Of a DNA stretch of 45,141 bases, positions 1 through 7,566 are shown one piece after another. The stretch comes from Bacillota bacterium (GTDB lineage Bacteria > Bacillota_C > Negativicutes > JAEYSJ01): the NCBI GenBank assembly GCA_023434855.1, contig JAEYSJ010000370.1, forward strand, positions 1 to 45,141, in the 5' to 3' direction. Within the stretch, counting starts at the first letter, position 1; every line of letters begins with the position of its first letter. The notes under the pieces are model-generated. The model had not been told where the DNA came from. It saw nothing but the letters and a program-made list of their open reading frames with translations, and made no database searches. Position numbers and translations under genes: made by a program.

Positions 1-234
1 GCCGTAGTGCGGGAGCTATTGCCGCGGATATGCGTTGACGGCAATATCAGGCCATTGGCATTTATTGAAGAAGATACTGAAACCGTTAGTCGCTTAGCAC
101 AGCAATTAGTACAAACATTTTCAGACCGGGGAGGGTTTATTCTTTCCTCGGGCTGTGAGATTCCTCCACAGGCAAGGCCGGACAACGTGAAGGCGTTGAT
201 TGCGGCAGCAACGAAGGGGGAAAAAGGTGTTTAA
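1..234 (+). CDS. C-terminal end of a uroporphyrinogen decarboxylase-like corrinoid methyltransferase (partial)
   Basis: The reading frame is open from the window edge, so only about the last 77 residues are present. The tail pattern SSGCEIPPQARPDNVKAL is typical of the URO-D/MtaA/CmuA fold family, whose members transfer methyl groups to or from corrinoid proteins; the Cys in this motif is commonly a zinc ligand. The stop overlaps the start of the next gene by 8 bp, and that gene encodes a corrinoid activator, which supports a corrinoid methyltransferase rather than heme-pathway HemE. The methyl donor cannot be told from this fragment. Confidence 0.65.
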   Translation, partial: AVVRELLPRICVDGNIRPLAFIEEDTETVSRLAQQLVQTFSDRGGFILSSGCEIPPQARPDNVKALIAAATKGEKGV

Positions 235-1807
235 TATTGATGTAATTGATGCCGGCACTGTAAGAAGAATCTCTTACCGGACTGGAGACAGCCTGTTAGA
301 GACTTTGCACAGCGCCGGTATAAATATAAGGACCGGCTGCCAAAAAACCGGAGCTTGCACACTTTGCCGGATTTTCGTCAGAGAGGGTAATGCTGGTCCA
401 ATAACAACTGCAGAGAAGTCTGAGTTAGGTCATTGGCTTTCTCAAGGAATGCGGCTAGCTTGCCAGGTTGTTCCGAATGGGGATTTGGTTGTCGAACTCA
501 TTTCTCAGGGGAATGCCACAACATTGGCGACTGATTTTGTACAATCCGGATACCAAACTGAAGGGCTTATCAGGACTGATGTTCCCAGTACCGGCTGCGG
601 CGTAGCCGTTGATATCGGAACTACGAATGTCACTATATCTATTTTTCAATGGAAAAATGGTGAGCGGCTTGCCGGGCAAACTTTTAGCAATCCGCAGCGG
701 GAATACGGGTCTGATGTTATTACACGGGTACTGAAAGCTGCTGAGGATCTAAGCTTTGCCAAAGAGTTGCATAACAGGCTATTCAATAAAATTAAAGAAG
801 CTTTGCAGGAGCTTACCAGAGTTGCTAACGTTGGGCTTGAGGAAATTACCGGCATAGGCATAGTCGGTAATACTGCTATGCTCGCTTTATTTCACAGTTC
901 CTCTTATCAGCAATTACTTGATCCCCAATACTGGGAGAAAACTTTGATTCTTCCGGATACTGATGAAAAAGGGATTATTGATTTCTTCCAGATTTCCCGG
1001 CAGGCCAGTGTTAAGGTTATTGATCCCTTAGCCGGTTTTGTCGGATCAGATTTGTTAGCAGGCATCACGGCCATCCGGCTGACGGATAAAGAGCCTGGCA
1101 CTTTGTTTTTGGACTTTGGCACTAATACTGAAATAGCCTTGTGGGACGGGGAAAGGGTGTGGGTGACTGCCGCAGCAGGCGGACCGGCCTTTGAGGGCTG
1201 CGGCATGAGCTTTGGTTCTCCGGCAGTGCCGGGGGCGATTTTTAAGGTCAGCCGGCCGGAAAAACCGGAAAACTCGTTCAGGACTTTAACAATTGACGGT
1301 AAAGACGCTATTGGCATTTGTGGTTCCGGTTATGTCGACATAATCAGTAAGTTGCTTGACATGAACGTGCTGGATGCCATTGGCCGTTTAGCAGGAGCGC
1401 CAGAAAAAGAAATAGTTGTTATGGAAACACCGTTAATCAAAGTCACTAAATGGGATATTGATATGTTCCAGCGGGCCAAAGCGGCTGTAGCAGCCGGTAT
1501 TGAGGTTCTGCTGCACCGGGCGGGAATGTTGTCAGCAGATATTAAACATATTTATGTTGCCGGCAATTTTGGACGGTTCTTGGATGTTGCCAATGCTCAG
1601 CGTATTGGGTTGCTGCCGAGCATTAATGCGGATTATGTTTATTTATGCGGCAATACCGCTTTGCGCGGCTGCGAGGATATTATGTTAAATGGCACAGCCC
1701 GGGATATGCTTTCAACAATAAGAAAAAAAGCCAGTTATATTAATCTCGCGTATGATTCGGAATTTGAGTCTATTTTTATAGACCGCTTATATCTTAGGCC
1801 TTTTTAG
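227..1807 (+). CDS. Corrinoid protein reductive activator (RACo-like, 2Fe-2S plus ASKHA ATPase, DUF4445)
   Basis: The protein has 526 residues from a GTG start at 227, chosen because AAGGGGG lies just upstream; longer in-frame starts lack a ribosome site. Residues 1-90 form a plant-type [2Fe-2S] ferredoxin domain with C38, C44, C47 and C79. From about residue 125 comes an ASKHA ATPase core with phosphate-binding motifs (GVAVDIGTTNVT, LFLDFGTNTEIAL) and a late glycine motif (HIYVAGNFG). Family knowledge: such proteins use ATP and a low-potential electron to return oxidised Co(II) corrinoids to active Co(I). It overlaps the upstream methyltransferase, so both are probably translationally coupled. 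It is shorter than the roughly 630-residue activators of the acetyl-CoA pathway, which fits an O-demethylase or methylamine-type system. Confidence 0.85.
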   Translation: MFNIDVIDAGTVRRISYRTGDSLLETLHSAGINIRTGCQKTGACTLCRIFVREGNAGPITTAEKSELGHWLSQGMRLACQVVPNGDLVVELISQGNATTLATDFVQSGYQTEGLIRTDVPSTGCGVAVDIGTTNVTISIFQWKNGERLAGQTFSNPQREYGSDVITRVLKAAEDLSFAKELHNRLFNKIKEALQELTRVANVGLEEITGIGIVGNTAMLALFHSSSYQQLLDPQYWEKTLILPDTDEKGIIDFFQISRQASVKVIDPLAGFVGSDLLAGITAIRLTDKEPGTLFLDFGTNTEIALWDGERVWVTAAAGGPAFEGCGMSFGSPAVPGAIFKVSRPEKPENSFRTLTIDGKDAIGICGSGYVDIISKLLDMNVLDAIGRLAGAPEKEIVVMETPLIKVTKWDIDMFQRAKAAVAAGIEVLLHRAGMLSADIKHIYVAGNFGRFLDVANAQRIGLLPSINADYVYLCGNTALRGCEDIMLNGTARDMLSTIRKKASYINLAYDSEFESIFIDRLYLRPF

Positions 1808-1852
1808 CAGGACTGAGCAATTTGATCTTAAGCAGTGCTGATGGTTTTCACC

Positions 1853-1910
1853 GGAAGGATCATGACATGAACGTTGGGTTCATGTCATGATCCTTCCTTT
1901 GTTTATTTTG
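1853..1910 (+). terminator. Strong intrinsic terminator after the corrinoid operon
   Basis: Perfect 20-bp arms (1853-1872 and 1878-1897) with a 5-nt loop, followed by a T-rich tract. It insulates the upstream operon from the sigma-54 unit that follows. Confidence 0.9.
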
Positions 1911-2052
1911 TTGTTTTGTCTACCGTGAATAAGTGTACTGAGAGGTGCAAATATACTTTATATGTATACCTTTTCGACACTTTAAAACAGATTGTAAAAT
2001 TGCTTCTTATTTTTAATCCTTTGAGTTTGGCATATTTTACTCTCACACAATG

Positions 2053-2070
2053 TTTGGCACGATTTATGCA
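2053..2070 (+). promoter_or_regulatory. Sigma-54 (-24/-12) promoter of the small-protein operon
   Basis: TTTGGCACGATTTATGCA matches the consensus TGGCAC-N5-TTGC: GG at 2056-2057, exactly ten bases, then GC at 2068-2069. Transcription would begin near 2081, 67 bases ahead of the first supported start codon (2148). The promoter implies an AAA+ enhancer-binding activator, none of which is encoded in the window. Confidence 0.8.
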
Positions 2071-2147
2071 TTGTTAAAATAATAAGAATGATGGCAAATT
2101 GGACAACCAAGGATAGTACAAAAATTTTTAGAAGAGGAGTGTTTCCA

Positions 2148-2360
2148 ATGATCGCATGGCTTGCTTTGCTGCTTAACGCGGCGCTCTTTGTTGCATCTGT
2201 ATTTGGTTTAATTGATTATGGGATTTATCATCATCTTGCTCCTTATTTTTCACTGGGCATAGCAACAAGTATTTTCTCAAGTTTTAGTCTTCTTATGGTG
2301 TTTCAAATTAAAGTGAGACCACGCTATCAGCTTGATAGAAAATCTAATGATGTTTATTAA
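2148..2360 (+). CDS. Small membrane protein, two TM segments (70 aa)
   Basis: Start ATG 2148 follows GAAGAGGAGTG; an earlier in-frame ATG at 2088 has no ribosome site and lies at the predicted transcript start. Two hydrophobic spans (about residues 2-20 and 30-52) are joined by a short YGIYHHL loop and followed by a basic, polar tail. It is first in a four-gene unit behind a sigma-54 promoter. I do not recognise the family. The small size and position suggest an envelope-associated accessory protein, but that is inference. Confidence 0.7.
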   Translation: MIAWLALLLNAALFVASVFGLIDYGIYHHLAPYFSLGIATSIFSSFSLLMVFQIKVRPRYQLDRKSNDVY

Positions 2361-2419
2361 TATTAGAATTGCATATTAATAATATTACCAAATTCATTAA
2401 AAAGAGGGTGAATATAGTG

Positions 2420-2833
2420 ATGGCAATTAGAGAGCTTTTTCAATGGATAGACAGTATGCCTAATGAATTATTTTTTATCATCTGTATAGTAATGGGAATG
2501 TTTGTTATGACGGTATTGGGGATAATTTCTTCTATTCGTATGATATCCAGATACAATGATATAGAGAGTGCGGCAATTGTGGCGGAACGTGCTGTATTCA
2601 CCATTTCTGATCGTGAATTCGGTGTTGACGGCGGGGGAAAATGTACGATGGGCAGCAGTGCCAAAGGGAAAGTTCTGCTGAAGACAGCAAAAGTGCACGC
2701 TGAATTTGGGAGCGGAATAAAAAAGTTCAATTCAACCCTGGTCTCCGAGACTGAAAATGCGTTAATCGATTTCGTCAGTAATGATTGGGAACTAAAAAAT
2801 AAAGGTGGTGACACTGGATGGCCAAATTATTAA
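2420..2833 (+). CDS. Membrane-anchored protein of unknown function (137 aa)
   Basis: Start ATG 2420 (GTG 2417 is an alternative) follows AAAGAGGGTG. After a short amphipathic N-terminus there is one hydrophobic span (about residues 15-38), then a soluble region containing a short glycine-rich stretch (GVDGGGK) and a KVHAEFGSG segment that looks beta-rich. No family is recognised. Its end overlaps the next gene by 16 bp, showing translational coupling within the sigma-54 operon. Confidence 0.7.
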   Translation: MAIRELFQWIDSMPNELFFIICIVMGMFVMTVLGIISSIRMISRYNDIESAAIVAERAVFTISDREFGVDGGGKCTMGSSAKGKVLLKTAKVHAEFGSGIKKFNSTLVSETENALIDFVSNDWELKNKGGDTGWPNY

Positions 2834-3222
2834 TGCTTAGTGGTTTGATTATTGTTATCTCCAGTCTGCTTTTCATTCTTTTCCGGAAGTCAACAGAGGA
2901 AGATCCGCAGCAAGCGTATGTACTAAAAGGTTTGGTCCTATCGGTTTTTGCGGTTGGTGCGTTCAGTGTGGGTAACTGGCTGATCGGGATGCTATTCGCC
3001 AATACTTTGGATAGTAATTTTGAAACACTTGCCGGCTGGATTTTTGCTGTACCGCTGATTTTGTTATTTATCGGTTTAAGCGAGAAACGGAAGCCGGTGC
3101 AGGTACCGCTTAAAGTTAGAAATATTGAGACAGCAGGCAAAGCAAATGAATCAAAAGTGAGAATGATAAGTTCGGAAAGGTATGGCCAGTATCCGCGTTC
3201 CCGCGGACGATACCTGGGATAA
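2818..3222 (+). CDS. Small membrane protein, three predicted TM segments (134 aa)
   Basis: ATG 2818 is preceded by AAAGGTGGTG inside the end of the upstream gene. Hydrophobic spans lie near residues 4-22, 38-60 and 70-87; the C-terminal 45 residues are hydrophilic and strongly basic (RYGQYPRSRGRYLG), probably cytoplasmic. No family is recognised. It is the third gene of the sigma-54 operon. Confidence 0.7.
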   Translation: MAKLLMLSGLIIVISSLLFILFRKSTEEDPQQAYVLKGLVLSVFAVGAFSVGNWLIGMLFANTLDSNFETLAGWIFAVPLILLFIGLSEKRKPVQVPLKVRNIETAGKANESKVRMISSERYGQYPRSRGRYLG

Positions 3223-3237
3223 AAGGAGGCCTCGCTA

Positions 3238-3702
3238 ATGGAAAAGCGTGATTTTTGTGCAAAAAAAAATATAGGCTGCTTAAGGCAAAATAATGCTGGA
3301 TCAGAGTCGCGAGGAAAATCGGAGCATTTTGCGTGTACGGACAATTTTGCGAATATAAGGGAACAGTTTAAAAACAAGTATGGCCAACTTATAGCAGCCG
3401 GTGAAAACGCGTGGGAAGATACAAAAGAAGGAACCGGAGAAACCTGGAATAAGCTTAAGTCATCTTTTGCGCGGTCAATTGCCCTGTTCGAAAAATGCAA
3501 TAACATCGTAACAGCAAATGTTGTTACTACCCAACTGCCAATGAGTAGCGGTACGCTATATCCGAATGCTATGGGGATACAGGAAATAAGATATGATGCA
3601 AAACAGCCGGTAGTTGTAGAAACTCAGCTGAGCATCGACAAGTACTGGGATTGTTCAAAAATAGGACAATGCTACAAAGGGTTTAGGGCTACCTCCGGGT
3701 AG
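3238..3702 (+). CDS. Soluble protein of unknown function, last gene of the sigma-54 operon (154 aa)
   Basis: ATG 3238 follows a strong AAAAGGAGG. The protein is hydrophilic, lacks signal or membrane segments and has several Cys (C7, C14, C33 and two near the C-terminus). A central helical part (about residues 38-85) is followed by a beta-like, Gln/Val-rich region. The stop codon lies inside the downstream terminator hairpin. No family is recognised; it may be a cytoplasmic partner of the three membrane proteins, by context only. Confidence 0.65.
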   Translation: MEKRDFCAKKNIGCLRQNNAGSESRGKSEHFACTDNFANIREQFKNKYGQLIAAGENAWEDTKEGTGETWNKLKSSFARSIALFEKCNNIVTANVVTTQLPMSSGTLYPNAMGIQEIRYDAKQPVVVETQLSIDKYWDCSKIGQCYKGFRATSG

Positions 3703-3715
3703 CCCTTCATTTTTA
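3686..3715 (+). terminator. Terminator of the sigma-54 small-protein operon
   Basis: GGGCTACC/GGTAGCCC arms (3686-3693, 3698-3705) with a 4-nt loop and a T-rich tail. The right arm contains the stop codon of the upstream gene; the tail reaches the stop of the convergent 3D gene. Confidence 0.75.
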
Positions 3716-4204
3716 TCGTACAATTTGCGCTTTCTTCATTTGTCTGCCAAAACGTATCGCCTGCTCGTGACTTGGCATGTAGACATCAATTCGATTTCCG
3801 GTAATTGCGCCGCCCCTATCGGTCACGGTGAATTCTCCCATACCCTCTATGCGGACTTTGGTCCCAAAAGGTATACTGTCATCCATGGCGATATGCCCTA
3901 TTTGAACATGTACGCCGCTTGCAGTAATACCGTCATCTTTGCCGCAACTATTTATGTCGTCAGTGTAGGCAGTGATTTCTGCCATAATTTCATGGTATTG
4001 GGATATGACTTGTTGATCCGGTGCTTTTATACCGGCTTTGGAAATTTCCGTATGCTGGTAGAGATCGTGCAGCGATGGAATTGTTGGGGGATGTGCATTC
4101 TGAACATTGATCTTTGGCACTTCCGCATGGCCGGTATGAGCACTGCCAAGATTTGCGAGAAGAAGGAGTAAAAGTGTCACAGCAATCTCTTCTGGTATTC
4201 GCAT
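3713..4204 (-). CDS. Secreted 3D-domain protein (lytic transglycosylase-like)
   Basis: The protein has 163 residues from ATG 4204, placed after AAGGAGG. An N-terminal signal peptide (about residues 1-28, LLLLLLANLGSAHTGHA) leads to a Pro-rich linker, then a C-terminal 3D domain (about 75-163). Diagnostic motifs are ITAYT near the domain start, IPFGTKVRI, TVTDRGGAITGNRIDVYM and a final HEQAIRFGRQ; the three Asp that name the domain are present. Related proteins (YocH, YuiC, the MltA barrel core) cleave or bind peptidoglycan. It converges on the small-protein operon and may be read from a sigma-54-like site at 4363-4379. Confidence 0.85.
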   Translation of the reverse strand: MRIPEEIAVTLLLLLLANLGSAHTGHAEVPKINVQNAHPPTIPSLHDLYQHTEISKAGIKAPDQQVISQYHEIMAEITAYTDDINSCGKDDGITASGVHVQIGHIAMDDSIPFGTKVRIEGMGEFTVTDRGGAITGNRIDVYMPSHEQAIRFGRQMKKAQIVR

Positions 4205-4600
4205 CAATCTACCTCCTTGCTAATTGTGAAGTAATAGCAATCTGCAACTTGTCTGCGGTTTCGCTGAAATATAACTAAGATTCTCAGGGGCTGAAAACTG
4301 CGTTTTTTTTTAGGGTTCCTTTCATGAATTGACTGAGAAATTATCAGTCAATTTAATAATTATGCAATTTTTATGCCGATATCACAAATTAAGTAGTAAT
4401 TTTCTTAATATATTTTCTTAAGAACGATGGTAACAGGCAGGGTAAGATTAGGTGCTCGTCAGTTGGCTCGATTGTTGTTTTTGCAAACACTATCGGAATA
4501 GTAACACTATTATTCACAGTTCTGTACCTTATGGTTATACTGAAAGGAATTGTTATATGACACTGTTGCTGCTTTATCCTTGAGTTTATGAGTTTTACAG
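4205..4600. other. Intergenic control region between the 3D gene and the micro-gene unit
   Basis: No supported gene. It holds an inverted repeat of 10-bp arms (4327-4336, 4344-4353; AATTGACTGA), a short dyad AATAGT-AAC-ACTATT at 4496-4510, and AT-rich sequence. Either dyad could be an activator site for the flanking sigma-54 promoters. No shared enhancer motif was found among the promoters by eye. Confidence 0.5.
4363..4379 (-). promoter_or_regulatory. Candidate minus-strand sigma-54 promoter for the 3D gene
   Basis: Read on the minus strand, TCGGCATAAAAATTGCA has GG, exactly ten bases, then GC and a perfect TTGCA -12 box; the base before GG is C rather than T. It would start transcription about 148 bases ahead of the 3D gene, directly over the 4327-4353 inverted repeat. 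Confidence 0.4.
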
Positions 4601-4618
4601 GTTGGCATGCATTTTGCA
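4601..4618 (+). promoter_or_regulatory. Sigma-54 promoter of the micro-gene unit
   Basis: GTTGGCATGCATTTTGCA fits the -24/-12 consensus: GG 4604-4605, ten bases, GC 4616-4617. The predicted start near 4630 gives an 85-base leader to the first micro-gene. Confidence 0.8.
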
Positions 4619-4714
4619 ATATGTAAAGAGTATATATGATATTATCTTTAATACTGTGGCAAAAGGCTATTGAGGAACATTTAAGATGAAAACAATATTG
4701 TGGAGGCGAGAGGA

Positions 4715-4825
4715 ATGAGGGAACGTACTTTACGGCGGTTAGAGGAAAATGATCAGTGGGAAAGTTCATTTAGGGACTCGTATGAGCCAAAGAAAAAAAG
4801 AAAGAACCGGAAAAAATTTAACTAA
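4715..4825 (+). CDS. Basic micro-protein of 36 aa
   Basis: ATG 4715 follows GGAGGCGAGAGGA and the frame runs to TAA 4823-4825. The N-terminal half (MRERTLRRLEENDQWESSF) is helical and charged; the last 12 residues are almost all Lys/Arg (KKKRKNRKKFN), suggesting nucleic-acid or membrane-surface binding. It is too small to assign to a family. It is supported by the strong ribosome site and its place directly behind a sigma-54 promoter. Confidence 0.55.
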   Translation: MRERTLRRLEENDQWESSFRDSYEPKKKRKNRKKFN

Positions 4826-4897
4826 AGGTACCAGCGTGCTTGAATAACCAAGAGTAAACTGCGATGACTGAAGAAAATAGAAGGTGGTGATACAGTC

Positions 4898-4990
4898 ATG
4901 GAGTTTTTGATGCCGATAGGACTAGTGTTTGTTGTATTCAGTCTGCTGGTTTTTGCTTTGATTACAGCAACAGATGTCAGCAATTACTAA
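4898..4990 (+). CDS. Single-TM micro-protein of 30 aa
   Basis: ATG 4898 follows AAGGTGGTG; stop TAA 4988-4990. Residues 4-23 form one continuous hydrophobic helix (LMPIGLVFVVFSLLVFALI) with a short polar tail ending in SNY. This is a typical bitopic small membrane protein. It lies between two other small genes in the same transcription unit. Function unknown. Confidence 0.55.
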   Translation: MEFLMPIGLVFVVFSLLVFALITATDVSNY

Positions 4991-5033
4991 GAGAGTATCT
5001 ATTAGCGAATGATTGTGAAAGGGGGAGGCTTAA

Positions 5034-5216
5034 GTGGTAGAAAGAGAACAAGTTGTGAAGATAGTAAAATGCTATCTTCCGCAAGTAAAAGATGATGTCG
5101 CCAATAGAATATCGGAAGACATAGTGCGGAACGTTGAGCTGATTACCCATGCAATGATCAGAAGGGCTGCTGCCCGGCAGAGCCAACAATTATACTGGGC
5201 CAGCTTAAAAAACTAG
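5034..5216 (+). CDS. Small soluble protein of unknown function (60 aa)
   Basis: GTG 5034 is preceded by GGGGGAGG. The product is hydrophilic and predicted all-helical (VVKIVKCYLPQVKDDVANRI, then a second basic helix ending AARQSQQLYWASLKN). It has one Cys and no membrane segment. It is the last gene of the sigma-54 micro-gene unit, ahead of a strong terminator. No family recognised. Confidence 0.6.
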   Translation: MVEREQVVKIVKCYLPQVKDDVANRISEDIVRNVELITHAMIRRAAARQSQQLYWASLKN

Positions 5217-5313
5217 CAGGCAATATCCATTCTGCTAATAATCACCCATTTTCTTCCGTGTTGTTATTCTGGGAACAAGCCTCGCAGCGGAACGGACCAA
5301 AAGAGAGAGTAAA

Positions 5314-5349
5314 CGTGATTTTGCAAGCGGCAAGATCATGTTTTTTTTT
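5314..5349 (+). terminator. Terminator separating the micro-gene unit from glmS
   Basis: An 11-bp stem (5314-5324 with 5330-5340, two G-U pairs) and 5-nt loop are followed by nine T. It shows that glmS needs its own promoter. Confidence 0.85.
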
Positions 5350-5473
5350 ATAGTTTCTGAATACTTTGGATAACTGTGCTGATTATGCACAATCCGGGAT
5401 TTAATGGTTTACAGAAAAGGACAGCTATCGCTAATTCTGTGGCTATTTATGTAAGATTTACGGGAGTTTACCC

Positions 5474-5491
5474 TTTGGCATATATTTTGCA
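5474..5491 (+). promoter_or_regulatory. Sigma-54 promoter of glmS
   Basis: TTTGGCATATATTTTGCA has GG 5477-5478, ten bases, GC 5489-5490. The start near 5502 leaves a leader of about 70 bases, too short for a glmS ribozyme. An imperfect palindrome with TGTGC-N7-GCACA lies about 90 bp upstream (5377-5393) and could be an activator site. Confidence 0.75.
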
Positions 5492-5572
5492 TAATATAAT
5501 CTTCGTATATATAGCAACATTGCAGTTTATAAATCTCGAAAATAAATACGAATTTGAGAGGAGCATGATTTT

Positions 5573-7402
5573 ATGTGCGGAATAGTGGGATATGTTGGTC
5601 CTAAAGAGGCTGGCCAGTTTTTGATTGAGGGGCTGAAAAAGTTGGAATACCGTGGTTATGATTCGGCCGGTATTGCTGTTTCTGACGGTTATGCGATTAA
5701 TATTGAAAAAAGTGTCGGCAGACTAAGTGCATTAGAGAAAAAGGTAGAGATGCAAATGCCTGTTGGCAATATTGGCATCGGCCATACGCGCTGGGCTACT
5801 CATGGCCGTCCCTCAGATGCAAACTCTCATCCGCACACCGACTGTGCCGGTAAATTTGCCGTCGTCCATAACGGTATTATTGAGAATTACATGTATTTAA
5901 AGGAACTGCTTATCAGTAGGGGACATTGTTTTCACTCTGAGACAGACACCGAGGTGCTGGCCCATCTAATGGAAGAAAATTATGAGGGGGATTTCCTGGG
6001 GGCGGTAAAGAAGGTGTTAGCTTTAATTGAAGGCTCCTATGCCATGGTATTTCTGTCCGAATACCATCCTGATACAATCATTTGCTCCAAACAGGACAAC
6101 CCTTTGGTTATCGGATTAGGGGAAAATGAGAATTTCATCGCCTCTGACATCCCGGCGATCATTAATCGCACCCGGGAAATGTATATCTTAGATGATGGTG
6201 AAATGGCTGTCGTTAAAAATGATTCAATCCTGGTGCTGGATCGTCATGGCATGCCTATTGACAAAAAAGTGTTTGAGGTTAACTGGGATGCCGAAGCGGC
6301 AGAAAAGGGCGGTTATGAGCACTTTATGCTTAAGGAAATATATGAGCAGGCAAAGGCTATCCGCAAGACTACAACTGGTAGACTCGCCAAGGATGATGGC
6401 GGAGTTGTCTTTGACGAATTGAATTGGACCAAAGAATTTGTGGCAGACATTAAACGGGTTGTCATTGTTGCCTGCGGCACTTCCTACCATGCCGGAATGG
6501 TTGGTAAATACTATATTGAACAATTGGCCCGTATACCGGTGGAGGTTGATGTCGCTTCCGAATTCCGGTATAGGTCACCGCTTATCGATGGAAACACGCT
6601 GGTTATTGTTATCAGCCAGTCGGGAGAAACGGCTGATACCCTTGCGGCACTGAAAGCTGCTAAGAAGCTTGGTGCTCGGACGTTGGCAATTACCAATGTT
6701 GTCGGTTCGTCAATTGCCAGAGAAGCCGATCAGGTTGTGTATACCTGGGCCGGTCCGGAGATTGCTGTAGCCTCTACTAAGGCATATACTACCCAGCTTG
6801 TCGGGATGTTCTTACTTGCCTTGTATTTGGGGAAACTGCGTAATGAGTCATCACCGGAGCGGATTGCGGAACTTGTGCGGGGCATGCGATTGCTGCCTGT
6901 TCAGGTACACGAAATTCTTGAGAATGTGGATGAGATTAAGAGTTTGGCTGAGCGGTGCGGCTGCTGCGAGGATGTCTTCTTCATTGGCCGGTCCCTGGAC
7001 TATGCGGTAGCATTGGAAGGTTCACTAAAACTTAAGGAGATCTCATATATTCATGCCGAAGCTTATGCTGCTGGCGAACTCAAGCATGGAACCCTGGCCC
7101 TGATTGTTGAAGGTGTGCCGGTCATCGCCCTGGCAACCCAGCCGGATGTATACCAAAAAACCCTGAGCAATATTAAGGAAGTTAAGGCTCGTGGCGCAGA
7201 TGTCATTGGGGTCGCAATGCAGGGCGACCAAGAAATCCAGAAATACGTTGATCACGTCATTTTTATCCCGCCTGCCGATCAATACCTGGCGCCGCTTTTG
7301 GCAGTAATCCCCCTGCAGCTGTTGGCATACTATGCCGCCGTCAGCCGTGGCGCTGATGTGGACAAGCCGCGTAACCTGGCCAAGAGCGTTACGGTGGAGT
7401 AG
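5573..7402 (+). CDS. glmS: Glutamine-fructose-6-phosphate aminotransferase (isomerizing)
   Basis: The 609-residue product makes glucosamine-6-phosphate from fructose-6-phosphate and glutamine, the entry step to UDP-GlcNAc for peptidoglycan and lipopolysaccharide. It begins MCGIVGYVG, giving the N-terminal Cys nucleophile of the class II glutaminase domain (residues 1-220, with HTRWATHG and HNGIIENY). Two SIS sugar-isomerase domains follow (about 285-420, with CGTSYHAG and SQSGETADT; and 455-600), ending in the conserved KPRNLAKSVTVE. Length and motifs are standard. It starts after GAGAGGAGC. It is monocistronic between terminators and preceded by a sigma-54 promoter, which is unusual for this gene in Firmicutes. 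Confidence 0.97.
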   Translation: MCGIVGYVGPKEAGQFLIEGLKKLEYRGYDSAGIAVSDGYAINIEKSVGRLSALEKKVEMQMPVGNIGIGHTRWATHGRPSDANSHPHTDCAGKFAVVHNGIIENYMYLKELLISRGHCFHSETDTEVLAHLMEENYEGDFLGAVKKVLALIEGSYAMVFLSEYHPDTIICSKQDNPLVIGLGENENFIASDIPAIINRTREMYILDDGEMAVVKNDSILVLDRHGMPIDKKVFEVNWDAEAAEKGGYEHFMLKEIYEQAKAIRKTTTGRLAKDDGGVVFDELNWTKEFVADIKRVVIVACGTSYHAGMVGKYYIEQLARIPVEVDVASEFRYRSPLIDGNTLVIVISQSGETADTLAALKAAKKLGARTLAITNVVGSSIAREADQVVYTWAGPEIAVASTKAYTTQLVGMFLLALYLGKLRNESSPERIAELVRGMRLLPVQVHEILENVDEIKSLAERCGCCEDVFFIGRSLDYAVALEGSLKLKEISYIHAEAYAAGELKHGTLALIVEGVPVIALATQPDVYQKTLSNIKEVKARGADVIGVAMQGDQEIQKYVDHVIFIPPADQYLAPLLAVIPLQLLAYYAAVSRGADVDKPRNLAKSVTVE

Positions 7403-7477
7403 CTTGGTTTGGGAGTATTTTTGTAGTTGTTTCATTAAAATAAAGTCGCGGAATGCAAAATAAACACACGGAAAGAG

Positions 7478-7510
7478 CACCACTCCAAATTAAATTTGGA
7501 GTGGTGTTTT
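7478..7510 (+). terminator. glmS terminator
   Basis: Perfect 13-bp arms (7478-7490, 7494-7506) with a 3-nt loop and a short T run. The arm sequence CACCACTCC recurs in the terminator at 38811. Confidence 0.85.
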
Positions 7511-7566
7511 CTACTTAACCTAAAAAGTCGTTTACTGGTTATTTGGAAAATGAAGTCACTTATCAA

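Noticed and set aside
2775..3506. Long minus-strand open frame of 243 codons across the small-protein operon
   Set aside because: It has no ribosome site, the composition is unlike a folded protein, and it overlaps three plus-strand genes with strong ribosome sites.
3725..4171. Plus-strand frame of 148 codons over the 3D gene
   Set aside because: It is the antisense shadow of a recognised protein family and lacks a ribosome site.
5220..5572. Possible glmS ribozyme
   Set aside because: No recognisable ribozyme elements were seen, and a terminator plus promoter leave too short a leader; a covariance-model search would settle it.
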